Of a stretch of 64,000 bases of DNA, positions 37,133 to 45,275 are shown piece after piece. How positions within the stretch are numbered: the first letter of the stretch is position 1; the number at the start of each line of letters is the position of its first letter. A model generated the notes under the pieces. The model worked only from the letters and a program-made list of their open reading frames with translations. It was not told the DNA's origin and searched no databases. Origin of the DNA: Candidatus Rokuibacteriota bacterium (GTDB lineage Bacteria > Methylomirabilota > Methylomirabilia > Rokubacteriales > CSP1-6). Both the position numbers and the translations under genes were made by a program. The stretch is from the NCBI GenBank assembly GCA_003220225.1, contig QHRU01000043.1, positions 1-64,000 of the forward strand, read 5' to 3'.

Positions 37133-38725
37133 ATGCAAGCCCGCCTGGCCCGCGTCCTCACCGTGGCGATCGTCCTGCTGCTGGTGGCGATGCCCGCCGA
37201 CGCCCAGGACAAGCCCCGTCACGGTGGCGAGCTCGTCTTCGTCGTGCCGTCCGAGCCGCCGTCCTACGACGCCCACCAGGAAGAGACGTTCGGCGTCATC
37301 CACCCGATGGCCCCGCACTACAACACGCTGCTCCGCGTCGATCCGAACGACAGGACGGGCACCAAGCCCGTCGGCGACATCGCCGAGTCGTGGACGGTCA
37401 GCAGGGACGGTCTCACGTACACCTTCAAGATCCGCCGCGGGGTGAAGTTCCACGACGGCAGCGAGCTGACGTCCAAGGACGTCAAGGCGAGCTACGACAA
37501 GATCCTGAAGCCGCCGGCCGGGGTGAAGTCGCTGCGCAAGGAGGCGTACGAGTCGATCGCGTCCGTCGACGCGCCGGATGCGGGTACGTTCGTCGTGAAG
37601 CTCAAGTACCCCGAGCCCTCGATCCTGTTGAATCTCGCGTCGCCGTGGAACTGGATCTACAAGGCCGACCTCCTGGCCAAGGACCCGCACTGGTACGAGA
37701 AGAACGTGATGGGCACCGGGCCCTTCACCTTCGTCGAGCACGTGAAGGGCTCGCACTGGGTGGGCAAGAAGAACCCCAACTACTGGGACAAGGGCAAGCC
37801 GTATCTCGACGGCTACCGCGCGATCTTCATCAGCAGCTCGGCCGCGCAGGTCGCCGCCGTCCGTGGCGAGCGGGCCATGATCCAGTTCCGCTCGTTCAGC
37901 CCGCCCGAGCGCGACCAGCTCGTGCAGGCGCTCGGCAACAAGATCGCGGTGCAGGAGAGCCCGTGGGACTGTCTCAACTTCGTCTCGATGCACCACGACA
38001 AGAAGCCCTTCGACGACAAGCGCGTGCGCCGCGCGCTCAGTCTCGCGCTCGATCGCTACGAGGGGTCGGCCGCCCTGTCGAAGATCACGCTCGTCAAGGA
38101 CGTCGCCGGCATCCAGGTGCCGGGCACGCCGTACGCCACGCCGCCCGCCGAGCTGGAGAAGCTGGCCGGCTACGGCCGCGACATCAACAAGAACCGCGCC
38201 GAGGCCAGGCGCCTGCTGAAGGAAGCCGGCGTGGCCGACGGCTTCTCGCTCGTGTTCAAGAACCGCGGCATCCCGCATCCCTATGAGCCGCTCGGCATCT
38301 GGCTCATCGCGCAGTGGAAGCAGATCGGCCTCAACGTGCGGCAGGAGATCATCGAGGCCTCCGCGTATCATCCGATGCTCAAGCGGGGCGACTTCGAGGT
38401 GGCGATGGACTTCCAGTGCGGCTTCATCGTCGAGCCCGACCTCGACCTGCCACGATTCATCAGCACGTCCGACGCGAACTACGGCCGGCACAAGGACACG
38501 GTCATCGACGACCTCATGCACCGTCAGGGACGCGCCACCGATCTCGAGGAGCGCAAGAAGATCCTGCGCCAGCTCGAGAAGCGGCTGCTGGACGAGGAGG
38601 CGCACGTCATCTATACGCTGCAGTGGCACCGGATCATCCCGCACCTCGCCAAGGTGAAGGGCTGGACAATCACGCCCAGCCACTATCTGAACAACCAGCT
38701 CGACGCCGTCTGGCTCTCCGAATAG
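37133..38725 (+). CDS. Peptide/nickel ABC transporter substrate-binding protein (family 5)
   Basis: 530 residues; ATG 37133 follows AGGAGGTG. The signal peptide is hydrophobic and ends near ADAQD (residue 24). Family 5 blocks are GGELVFVVPSEPPSYDAHQ, DIAESWTVSRDGLTYTFKIR with VKFHDGSELTSKDVKASYD, and a C-terminal lobe with FDDKRVRRALSLALDR. The ligand may be a peptide, but opines, nickel or sugars also occur in this family. It precedes the permease genes with no gap. Confidence 0.92.
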   Translation: MQARLARVLTVAIVLLLVAMPADAQDKPRHGGELVFVVPSEPPSYDAHQEETFGVIHPMAPHYNTLLRVDPNDRTGTKPVGDIAESWTVSRDGLTYTFKIRRGVKFHDGSELTSKDVKASYDKILKPPAGVKSLRKEAYESIASVDAPDAGTFVVKLKYPEPSILLNLASPWNWIYKADLLAKDPHWYEKNVMGTGPFTFVEHVKGSHWVGKKNPNYWDKGKPYLDGYRAIFISSSAAQVAAVRGERAMIQFRSFSPPERDQLVQALGNKIAVQESPWDCLNFVSMHHDKKPFDDKRVRRALSLALDRYEGSAALSKITLVKDVAGIQVPGTPYATPPAELEKLAGYGRDINKNRAEARRLLKEAGVADGFSLVFKNRGIPHPYEPLGIWLIAQWKQIGLNVRQEIIEASAYHPMLKRGDFEVAMDFQCGFIVEPDLDLPRFISTSDANYGRHKDTVIDDLMHRQGRATDLEERKKILRQLEKRLLDEEAHVIYTLQWHRIIPHLAKVKGWTITPSHYLNNQLDAVWLSE

Positions 38726-39679
38726 ATGTGGAAGTACCTCGTGAAACGGTTCCTCTTGATGTTCCCGACGCTGCTCGGCGTCGCGCTGCTGACGTTCGTG
38801 CTCATCCGCGTCATCCCGGGTGACGTCGTCGAGCTGCGCTACGCGGGGGACCGCGGCTCGGTGTCGCAGGACGTGCTGGAGAAGGAGCGCGCCCGCTTCG
38901 GCCTCGACCAGCCGCTCTGGCGGCAGTTCGCCACGTGGGTGCTCGGGGTCGCGCGCCTGGACTTCGGCGAGTCGATGTGGACCGGCGCGCCGATCTGGCA
39001 GGAGATCCGGCTGCGCTTCGCGCTGTCGCTCCAGGTGGCGATCATGGCCACGCTGGTGGCGGTGGTGCTGGCCATCCCGCTCGGCGTGCTGGCCGCGCTC
39101 AAGCAGGACAGCTGGATCGACTACGCGGTGCGGATCTTCTCGATCGCCGGCCTGGCCACGCCGTCGTTCTGGCTCGGCATCGTGTTCATCCTGCTGCTGC
39201 TCGTGGTGTTCCACTGGCTGCCGCCGATGATCTACACGCCCTTCTGGGTGAGCCCGTGGGAGAACCTCAAGCAGCTCATCTGGCCCGCCCTCGCCGTCGG
39301 CTATCGCTACTCCGCGGTGGCCACGCGGATGACGCGCTCGGCGATGCTCGAGGTGCTGCGCGAGGACTACATCCGCACCGCGCGTGCCAAGGGGCTGGTG
39401 CAGCGCCTCATCCTCGCGCGGCACGCGCTCAAGAACGCGATGCTGCCCGTGCTCACCGTGGTCGCCCTCGAGTTCGCGTTCCTCATCGGCGGCCTCGTCG
39501 TCACCGAGCAGGTGTTCAACCTCAACGGCCTCGGGCTGCTCTTCGTGCAGGCGGTCGCGCACCGTGACTACACGCTCATCCAGGCGCTGGTCATGCTCGT
39601 GGCCGGCGTGTTCATCGTCGTGAACTTCCTGATGGACATCGGCTACGCGTGGATCGACCCGCGTATCCGGTACCGGTGA
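38726..39679 (+). CDS. Peptide/nickel ABC transporter permease (DppB-like)
   Basis: 317 residues, starting directly after the binding-protein stop. The N-terminus KYLVKRFLLMFPTLLGVALL is the family's first helix. The periplasmic loop has LRYAGDRGSVSQDVLEKERA and LGLDQPLW-type residues. The EAA loop is the RTARAKGLVQRLILARHALK segment. It forms the inner membrane channel with the DppC-like protein. The two are separated by repeat copy 2. Confidence 0.92.
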   Translation: MWKYLVKRFLLMFPTLLGVALLTFVLIRVIPGDVVELRYAGDRGSVSQDVLEKERARFGLDQPLWRQFATWVLGVARLDFGESMWTGAPIWQEIRLRFALSLQVAIMATLVAVVLAIPLGVLAALKQDSWIDYAVRIFSIAGLATPSFWLGIVFILLLLVVFHWLPPMIYTPFWVSPWENLKQLIWPALAVGYRYSAVATRMTRSAMLEVLREDYIRTARAKGLVQRLILARHALKNAMLPVLTVVALEFAFLIGGLVVTEQVFNLNGLGLLFVQAVAHRDYTLIQALVMLVAGVFIVVNFLMDIGYAWIDPRIRYR

Positions 39680-39690
39680 GACGTCCAGTG

Positions 39691-39760
39691 TCGTGGGGGG
39701 CCCCGATATGGCCCCCCACACCCCCCACCGCTCGGACGCGCCCCGGCGCAGCCGTGGCGC
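39691..39760 (+). repeat. Dispersed two-hairpin repeat, copy 2
   Basis: It lies in the 103 bp between the two permease genes. Hairpin 1 has stem TGGGGGGCC/GGCCCCCCA with loop CCGATAT, and a C-run follows. Hairpin 2 is GCGCCCCGGC-GCA-GCCGTGGCGC with one mismatch. It matches the copies at 49847-49918 (opposite strand) and 52076-52142. Confidence 0.85.
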
Positions 39761-39782
39761 GCCTCGGACTTGCCAACAGCCC

Positions 39783-40688
39783 ATGGCCATAGCGCGCGTT
39801 CCCGTTCCGGAGGCGGTCGAGGCGGCGCCGCCCGGCGCGGTCGCCCGCTGGCTCGCCGCCACACGCGAGTTTTGCCGCGCGCGGACGCTCGGCGCGGTCG
39901 GCGCCGCGGTCATCGTCGTCATGTTCGCGGTGGCGCTGCTGGCGCCGGTGCTGGCGGCCTACGACCCGGAGGCGGTGGACTTCGGCGCGATGCTCGCGCG
40001 CCCGTCGCTGGCGCACTGGCTCGGCACCGACTCCTTCGGGCGCGACGTGCTCTCGCGGCTCATCTTCGGCTCGCGCACCGCGCTCATGGTGGGCTTCGGC
40101 GCGTCGGTGCTGGGCGCGACCCTCGGCGCGATCCTCGGCGTGGGCAGCGCGTACTTCGGCGGGCGCGTGGACCTCTATCTGCAACGGGTGATGGACGTGT
40201 TCCTCTCGTTCCCGCTGATCGTGCTGGCCCTGGCGCTGGTGGCCATCCTGGGCAACTCGATCCCGAACCTCATCATGGCCATCATGGTGCCGATGATCCC
40301 GCGCTCCGCGCTGGTCATCCGCTCCTCGGCCCTGGCCATCCGCGAGATGCCGTTCGTGGATGCGGCGCGCGCCGCCGGCTTCGGCCACGCGCGGATCGTG
40401 CTGCGCCACATGCTGCCGAACGTGATGGCGCCGTACCTCATCATGCTGACGGCGTTTCTGGGGCAGGCGATCCTGGCCGAGGCCTCGCTGTCGTTCCTCG
40501 GGCTCGGCGTGCAGGAGCCGACGGCGGCGTGGGGGCTCATGCTCCGCGGCGCGGCCGTCGAGTTCGCGGAGACCGCGCCCTGGATGGCCATCTTCCCGGG
40601 CCTCGCGATCAGCCTCTCCGTGTTCGCGTTCAATCTCTTCGGTGATTCGCTGCGCGATGCGCTCGATCCTCGGCTGCGCACGCAGTGA
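39783..40688 (+). CDS. Peptide/nickel ABC transporter permease (DppC-like)
   Basis: 301 residues from ATG 39783; the open frame runs back through the repeat, but residues there are repeat-derived. The GTDSFGRDVLSRLIFGSRTAL motif is split by the family's second helix. The EAA loop is VDAARAAGFGHARIVLRHML followed by PNVMAPY. Six membrane helices are visible. With the DppB-like partner, two ATPases and the binding protein the importer is complete. Confidence 0.9.
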   Translation: MAIARVPVPEAVEAAPPGAVARWLAATREFCRARTLGAVGAAVIVVMFAVALLAPVLAAYDPEAVDFGAMLARPSLAHWLGTDSFGRDVLSRLIFGSRTALMVGFGASVLGATLGAILGVGSAYFGGRVDLYLQRVMDVFLSFPLIVLALALVAILGNSIPNLIMAIMVPMIPRSALVIRSSALAIREMPFVDAARAAGFGHARIVLRHMLPNVMAPYLIMLTAFLGQAILAEASLSFLGLGVQEPTAAWGLMLRGAAVEFAETAPWMAIFPGLAISLSVFAFNLFGDSLRDALDPRLRTQ

Positions 40689-40721
40689 GCGGCGTCGCGC
40701 GAGTCCAAGCGCCCGGATTGC

Positions 40722-40750
40722 TTGACACAATATGGGCGGCGAGTTAACAA
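40722..40750 (+). promoter_or_regulatory. Strong sigma70-type promoter of the ferredoxin gene
   Basis: TTGACA (40722-40727), 17 nt spacer, TAACAA (40745-40750). The leader to ATG 40794 is about 37 nt with GGGAGG as ribosome site. Confidence 0.7.
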
Positions 40751-40793
40751 TGCCTGGTCTGACCAGATCGACGAGACAGCCCGGGAGGCCCTA

Positions 40794-41060
40794 ATGCCGT
40801 ATATCATTGCCGAGCCCTGCATCAACGTGAAAGACAAAGCCTGTGTCGAGGTTTGCCCCGTCGACTGCATTTACGAGGGCGACACGATGCTCTTCATCCA
40901 TCCGGACGAGTGCATCGACTGTGGCGCGTGCGAGCCCGTCTGCCCGGTGAAGGCGATCTTCGCGGAAGACGAGACGCCAGAGCAGTGGAAGAACTACATC
41001 GAGCTGAACAAGCAGTTCTTCAAGGACCATCCCGGGGTGAAGCCCGCCACGAAGTCCTGA
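40794..41060 (+). CDS. Seven-iron type ferredoxin (FdxA-like)
   Basis: 88 residues. The first cysteine set (Cys8, Cys16, Cys20, Cys24 in CINVKDKACVEVCPVDC) fits a 3Fe-4S or mixed cluster. The second set, CIDCGACEPVCP, holds a 4Fe-4S cluster. The tail ETPEQWKNYIELNKQFF is typical of FdxA-type proteins. It should carry electrons for an oxidoreductase encoded elsewhere. It has its own promoter and terminator, so it is a monocistronic and probably abundant transcript. Confidence 0.92.
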   Translation: MPYIIAEPCINVKDKACVEVCPVDCIYEGDTMLFIHPDECIDCGACEPVCPVKAIFAEDETPEQWKNYIELNKQFFKDHPGVKPATKS

Positions 41061-41086
41061 GGCTCGGCGCCGCACCCGGCTGTCGA

Positions 41087-41119
41087 GGGCTCTCGCCGCC
41101 GCGAGGGCCCTTCGTTTTT
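41087..41119 (+). terminator. Intrinsic terminator after the ferredoxin gene
   Basis: GGGCTCTCG (41087-41095) pairs with CGAGGGCCC (41102-41110) with one G-U pair. TTCGTTTTT follows (41111-41119). Confidence 0.75.
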
Positions 41120-41227
41120 GTGCACGTCGCCCAGCGTGCTGGGCACCCGGCGGCCGCCCGCGCGCGCTCACTGCGCGCATTTCGCGCGCGCCGCGCGTGG
41201 CACGCGCGTCGCATCCTCGTCGCCGCC

Positions 41228-41614
41228 ATGAGCGTCGTTCCGGACCCACAGCCGCTGGACACGACGCTCGGCTATCACGGCGCGGTGTCCGACTTCAAGC
41301 GGCGCCTCATCGAGGCCATGCTGCACCAGGCGCTTGGCAACCGCACTCACGCGGCGAGGGCTCTCGGCCTTCAGCGCACCTACTTGTTGCGCCTGATCCG
41401 CGAGCTCGGCGTGGCGGCGCCTCCGGCGCAACGGCGCCCGGGGGCAAAGGCCGAGCGCACTGCCCCCGGGTGCCCCCCGGAGCGTGCCCAACCGGCCGCG
41501 GGCTCCGGTGAGGCGTCGGCGCCGTATCCGCCCCGTCGGCCCCCGGCTCGCGCGGCGGGCGACAACGGTCGGCGCCCGTTCCCGCGGGTCGGGGGCGCCT
41601 CCGACCGTAATTGA
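41228..41614 (+). CDS. Stand-alone Fis-type helix-turn-helix protein
   Basis: 128 residues from ATG 41228. Residues about 20-62 form a Fis/NtrC-type HTH: FKRRLIEAMLHQALGNRTHA, then ARALGLQRTYLLRLIRELGV. The rest is a Pro/Arg/Ala-rich basic tail that looks disordered. In NtrC-type activators this HTH is the C-terminal domain. Here it stands alone, as in Fis. A CCCGGGGGCA/TGCCCCCGGG hairpin lies within the coding region at 41437-41470. No clear ribosome site is visible, so the exact start is uncertain. Confidence 0.65.
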   Translation: MSVVPDPQPLDTTLGYHGAVSDFKRRLIEAMLHQALGNRTHAARALGLQRTYLLRLIRELGVAAPPAQRRPGAKAERTAPGCPPERAQPAAGSGEASAPYPPRRPPARAAGDNGRRPFPRVGGASDRN

Positions 41615-41650
41615 CCTTTCGCGCGCCGCCCGGCAGGATGGGCGACGTCC

Positions 41651-42778
41651 ATGCCGAACGTCTGGATTGCGGGCGCGGGGATGACGCGTGTGGGGCGGCG
41701 CAGCGAGCCGCTCGGCGATCTCATGGCCGACGCGGCGCACGCCGCGCTGGCCGCCGCAGGACGCGAGCGCCCCGACTTCATCATCGTCGCCACCATGAAT
41801 CCCGAGGAGTTCGTGGGCGACGGCAATTTCGCCTCCAACATCGCCACCTACATGGGCTTCGCCGAGACGCCGGCGCTGCGGGTGGAGACCGCGACGTCGT
41901 CGGGCGCCGCCGCGCTCTACGCGGGCGTCGCCCAGGTGGCGGCCAGCCTGCACCGCACGGTGCTCGTGGTCGGCGGCGAGAAGATGACCCATTTGCCCAC
42001 GCCCCGCGTCTCCGAGATCATCGGGCGCTCGATCGATCCCTACGAGCGGGCGTACGGCGCGACCATGCCCGCGCTGGCCGGACTCGTGACGCGGGCGCTG
42101 ATGGCACGCCGCGGCGTCGGCGTGCGCGAGATCGCGCAGGTCGCGGTGAAGAATCACGCGAACGCGGCCCGCAACCCGTACGCGCACTTCCAGAAGCCGG
42201 TGACGCTCGACGAGGTGATGGAGAGCCGCATGGTGGCCGACCCGCTGCGGCTGCTGCACTGCTGCCCGATCTCGGACGGCGCGGCCGCGGTCGTGCTCAC
42301 GGCCGAGCGATCGGCGGTGCGCGTGGCCGGCATCGGGCAGGGCGCCGACGCGCTCGCGGTGCGCCACCGCGCCGACGTGACGCACTTCAGGGCCACGCGG
42401 GACGCGGCGCGCGCGGCCTTTGCGATGGCGGGCTTCGGCCCCGCGCGCGTCGACTTCGCGGAGATCCATGACGCGTTCGCGCCGTTCGAGCTGATCTCGC
42501 TCGAGGACCTCGGCCTGGTGCCGCCCGGCAAGGCCGGCCGCGCGACGCTCGACGGCGAGACGGCGCTCGACGGGCGCCTGCCCGTCAATCCCTCCGGCGG
42601 GCTCAAGGGGCGCGGCCATCCGTTGGCCGCCACCGGCCTGGCGCAGGTGGTCGAGTGCGTGTGGCAGCTCACGGGCCGTGGCGGCGAGCGCCAGGTCTCC
42701 GGCAAGGTCGCGCTCGCGCACTCGATCGGCGGCCTCGCGACGAACAACTGGGTCACGATCGTAGAGGCCGAGCGGTGA
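41651..42778 (+). CDS. Thiolase-like protein lacking the catalytic cysteine
   Basis: 375 residues of the SCP-x/acetyl-CoA acetyltransferase branch: WIAGAGMTRVGRRS near the start, EIHDAFAPFELISLEDLGL and NPSGGLKGRGHPLAATG. The nucleophile block reads RVETATSSGAAAL, with Thr82 where thiolases have Cys in RVENACATG. The usual Cys of the HDCF block is Ala. It therefore cannot act as a normal thiolase. The DUF35 OB-fold gene follows after 70 bp, the same partner arrangement as the thiolase-like aldolase Ltp2. An aldol-type C-C lyase is a plausible alternative. Confidence 0.82.
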   Translation: MPNVWIAGAGMTRVGRRSEPLGDLMADAAHAALAAAGRERPDFIIVATMNPEEFVGDGNFASNIATYMGFAETPALRVETATSSGAAALYAGVAQVAASLHRTVLVVGGEKMTHLPTPRVSEIIGRSIDPYERAYGATMPALAGLVTRALMARRGVGVREIAQVAVKNHANAARNPYAHFQKPVTLDEVMESRMVADPLRLLHCCPISDGAAAVVLTAERSAVRVAGIGQGADALAVRHRADVTHFRATRDAARAAFAMAGFGPARVDFAEIHDAFAPFELISLEDLGLVPPGKAGRATLDGETALDGRLPVNPSGGLKGRGHPLAATGLAQVVECVWQLTGRGGERQVSGKVALAHSIGGLATNNWVTIVEAER

Positions 42779-42848
42779 TGGCAGTGCGAGCCGCGGCCGA
42801 GAGGCGAGGCGAGCCTGGGATCGAGTCCCCGCCGTTCGAGGCGAGCCC

Positions 42849-43277
42849 ATGATCGAGACCATCGACGCGTCCCGGTGCCCGCGGTGCGACGCGGTGGTGG
42901 CGCCGCCCGCCACGTGGTGTCCGTGGCACCCGGTTCCGATGACGCCGACGAGCGTGCGCGGTGTCGGTCAGGTCATCACGTTCACGACGCTGCACGCGGC
43001 GCCCGAGGGCTTCCGCTCGCCGCTGCACATCGCCATCGTCGAGCTCGAAGGCGGCGCCCGCTTCGTGTGTCACGGCACCGAGACGCGCGGGCTCCGCATC
43101 GGGTCCATCGTGGCCATCGAGGCCGTCGACAACATCTACTACTTCTCGCACATGGGGGCGCTGGAGCGCGCGCGCCTGTTCTGGCGGCGCGCCGGACACG
43201 CCGGCGATCGCGTCAACGCCATCGCGCGGAGCCTGGCCAAGCGGGTCATGAAAGGACGAGGCGGTGCCGCGAGCTGA
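42849..43277 (+). CDS. Zinc-ribbon OB-fold protein (DUF35)
   Basis: 142 residues. A zinc ribbon (CPRCDAVVAPPATWCPWH) is followed by an OB fold: VRGVGQVITFTTLHAAPEGF, LHIAIVELEGGARFVCH and LRIGSIVAIEAVDNIYYF. DUF35 proteins bind acyl-CoA and channel it to thiolase-superfamily partners. Its position directly after the thiolase-like gene fits this. It overlaps the CoA transferase start by 14 bp. Confidence 0.87.
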   Translation: MIETIDASRCPRCDAVVAPPATWCPWHPVPMTPTSVRGVGQVITFTTLHAAPEGFRSPLHIAIVELEGGARFVCHGTETRGLRIGSIVAIEAVDNIYYFSHMGALERARLFWRRAGHAGDRVNAIARSLAKRVMKGRGGAAS

Positions 43278-44460
43278 CCAGCCGTTGAAGGGGATCCGCG
43301 TCCTCGACCTCACGCGCGTCCTGGCCGGACCGTACTGCGCGATGCTGCTGGGCGACATGGGCGCCGAGGTCATCAAGATCGAGGAGCCGGGCAAGGGCGA
43401 CGACACGCGCGGCTGGCCGCCGTTCGCGGGCGACGAGTCCACGTACTTCATGTCCGTCAACCGCAACAAGAAGAGCGTCACGCTCAACCTCAAGGCGCCC
43501 GAGGGCCGGGATCTGCTCAAGCGCCTCGCGAAGAAGAGCGACGTCCTGCTCGAGAACTTCCGCACGGGCACGATGGAGAAGCTCGGTCTCGGCTACCCGA
43601 CCCTGTCGAAGCTGAATCCGAGGCTCATCTATTGCGCGATGTCTGGATTCGGCGAATCAGGTCCAGAGGCGCATCGCGGCGGATACGATCTGATCATTCA
43701 GGCCGAGTCGGGCGTGATGGACGTGACGGGATTCGCCGATGGCCCGCCGGTGAAGGTCGGCAACTCCATCGCCGACCTGGTGGCCGGCATGTCGGGCGCC
43801 CACGGCGTCACCCTCGCGCTCCTCGCGCGCCAGCGCACCAGGCGCGGCCAGAAGGTCGAGATCGCCATGCTCGACGTCATGGCCTCGCTGCTGACCTACC
43901 AGGCCGGCATGTACCTGAACGCCGGGCGCACGCCGGCGCGGCGGGGCAACGAGCATCCGTCGATCGTGCCGTACGAGGTTTTCAAGGCCTCCGACGCGTA
44001 TCTCGTGCTCGGCGTCGCCAACAACTCGCTGTGGGAGCGCTGCTGCGTCGCGCTCGAGCGCCCCGACCTCGCGAAGGACGCGCGCTACGCCAGCGAGGCG
44101 TCGCGCGTCGAGCACCGCGCGACGCTGGTGCCGCTGCTCAACCAGATCCTCGGGGCGCGGCCCGCCGAGGAGTGGCTCAAGCGCCTGGAGGCCGTCGGGG
44201 TGCCGGCTGGGCGGATCCGCACGGTGCCGGAGGTGTGCGAGAGCGATCACCTGAAAGCGCGCGGCATGGTGGTGACGCTCCCGCATGCGAAGGCGGGCGC
44301 GGTGCGGATGATGGGCGTGCCGATCCGGCTGCACGGCACGCCGGGCAAGGCGAAGAGCGCCGCGCCCGTGCTCGGTGGCGACACCGACGCCGTCCTCACG
44401 CGCGTGCTCGGCCTGCGTCCAGCGGAGGTCAAGCGTCTGCGCGCCGCCGGCGTCGTGTAG
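43264..44460 (+). CDS. CaiB/BaiF family (type III) CoA transferase
   Basis: 398 residues from GTG. Features are GIRVLDLTRVLAGPYCAMLL at the N-terminus, the LGDMGAEVIKIEEPGKGDDTR block with the catalytic Asp expected in the family near the YDLIIQAESGVMDVTG segment, and a C-terminal GVPAGRIRTVPEV block. It moves CoA between an acyl-CoA and a free acid. With the thiolase-like and DUF35 genes it suggests breakdown of a branched or cyclic acid. Confidence 0.92.
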   Translation: MPRADQPLKGIRVLDLTRVLAGPYCAMLLGDMGAEVIKIEEPGKGDDTRGWPPFAGDESTYFMSVNRNKKSVTLNLKAPEGRDLLKRLAKKSDVLLENFRTGTMEKLGLGYPTLSKLNPRLIYCAMSGFGESGPEAHRGGYDLIIQAESGVMDVTGFADGPPVKVGNSIADLVAGMSGAHGVTLALLARQRTRRGQKVEIAMLDVMASLLTYQAGMYLNAGRTPARRGNEHPSIVPYEVFKASDAYLVLGVANNSLWERCCVALERPDLAKDARYASEASRVEHRATLVPLLNQILGARPAEEWLKRLEAVGVPAGRIRTVPEVCESDHLKARGMVVTLPHAKAGAVRMMGVPIRLHGTPGKAKSAAPVLGGDTDAVLTRVLGLRPAEVKRLRAAGVV

Positions 44461-44466
44461 TGCATA

Positions 44467-44952
44467 GTGTGCCGTTACCTCGCGTGGGAGCCACCGACGT
44501 CGCTCGCCGAGACGCTGGCCCTCGTGCGTGAGGCGAAGGAGGCGATGGCGCGCGGCCAGTCGATCGTCTACGCGCAGGTGTGGAACGCGACGGGCCGCGC
44601 CATCGGCTCGACGCGGCTGCTCGACGTGCGGCCCGCGGACCGCCAGGTGGAGATCGGCGCGACGTTCCTCGGCCGCGACTACTGGCGTACGCCCGCCAAC
44701 ACGGAGTCCAAGTATCTTTTCCTGCGGCACTGCTTCGAGACGCTCGGCTGCGTGCGCGTGGCCCTCAAGACGGACGGGCGCAACGTCCGCTCGCAGGAGG
44801 CGATCGCGCGGCTGGGCGCCGCGCGCGAGGGCGTGCTGCGCCGGCACATGCGAGTGAAGGGCTACCAGCGCGACACGGTCTACTACTCGATTCTCGACGA
44901 CGAGTGGCCCGCGGTGAAGGCGGGCCTGGAAGCGAAACTCGCCCGTCATTGA
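44467..44952 (+). CDS. GNAT N-acetyltransferase (RimJ/RimL type), N-terminally short
   Basis: 161 residues from GTG 44467. The acetyl-CoA fold is recognisable: RAIGSTRLLDVRPADRQVEIG, the CFETLGCVRVALKTDGRNVR pocket and YYSILDDEWPAVKAGLEAKL end. RimL-type proteins normally have about 40 more residues before the EPPTSLAETL segment. Here the frame is closed by the CoA transferase stop 6 nt upstream, so the first strand and helix are missing. It may be a decayed or truncated gene. Confidence 0.7.
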   Translation: MCRYLAWEPPTSLAETLALVREAKEAMARGQSIVYAQVWNATGRAIGSTRLLDVRPADRQVEIGATFLGRDYWRTPANTESKYLFLRHCFETLGCVRVALKTDGRNVRSQEAIARLGAAREGVLRRHMRVKGYQRDTVYYSILDDEWPAVKAGLEAKLARH

Positions 44953-44975
44953 GGGGCGCCAGCCCCCACGTTCAA

Positions 44976-45200
44976 CTAGCCGCGTCCGCGCGAGCTCGCG
45001 ATCAGCAGCACGATGCCGCCGACCAGCGCGATGGCGCCGAGGACCGGCGGCAGCGGGATCGTCTTCTCCTCTTTCTTCTCCACCTTCAGCGGGCCCAGAT
45101 CCACGACCTTCTCCAGCGTGGTGTAGGTGATGCCCTGGGACGCGAGGGCGACGAAGCCGAGCACGATCAGGAGGATGCCGACAATGGCCAGTGGTTTCAT
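44976..45200 (-). CDS. Small two-helix membrane protein (DUF3185-like)
   Basis: 74 residues from ATG 45200, with GAGGTG upstream. Two membrane helices (about 4-22 and 52-69) flank a polar loop with VDLGPLKVEKKEEKTIPLPP. This resembles small DUF3185-type inner membrane proteins. The function is unknown. It is divergent from the DUF6941 gene. Confidence 0.7.
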   Translation of the reverse strand: MKPLAIVGILLIVLGFVALASQGITYTTLEKVVDLGPLKVEKKEEKTIPLPPVLGAIALVGGIVLLIASSRGRG

Positions 45201-45235
45201 GACTTGCACCTCTTGCAGCGGCGGTGCCGCCGACC

Positions 45236-45265
45236 TTGACACCCGCGGCGCCCTGCCGCGATCAT
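45236..45265 (+). promoter_or_regulatory. Sigma70-type promoter of the DUF6941 gene
   Basis: TTGACA (45236-45241), 18 nt spacer, GATCAT (45260-45265). ATG 45276 is 10 nt later, so the leader is very short. It closely resembles the promoter at 45746. Confidence 0.55.
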
Positions 45266-45275
45266 CGCTCGCGCG

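Noticed and set aside
41437-41470. CCCGGGGGCA/TGCCCCCGGG inverted repeat as a terminator
   Set aside because: It lies inside the Fis-type coding region, has a 14 nt loop and no T-run.
42779-42848. Possible tRNA in the gap between the thiolase-like and DUF35 genes (a GGATCGAGTCC-like stretch)
   Set aside because: No cloverleaf can be folded: the acceptor and anticodon stems do not form. The 70 bp gap is just intergenic.
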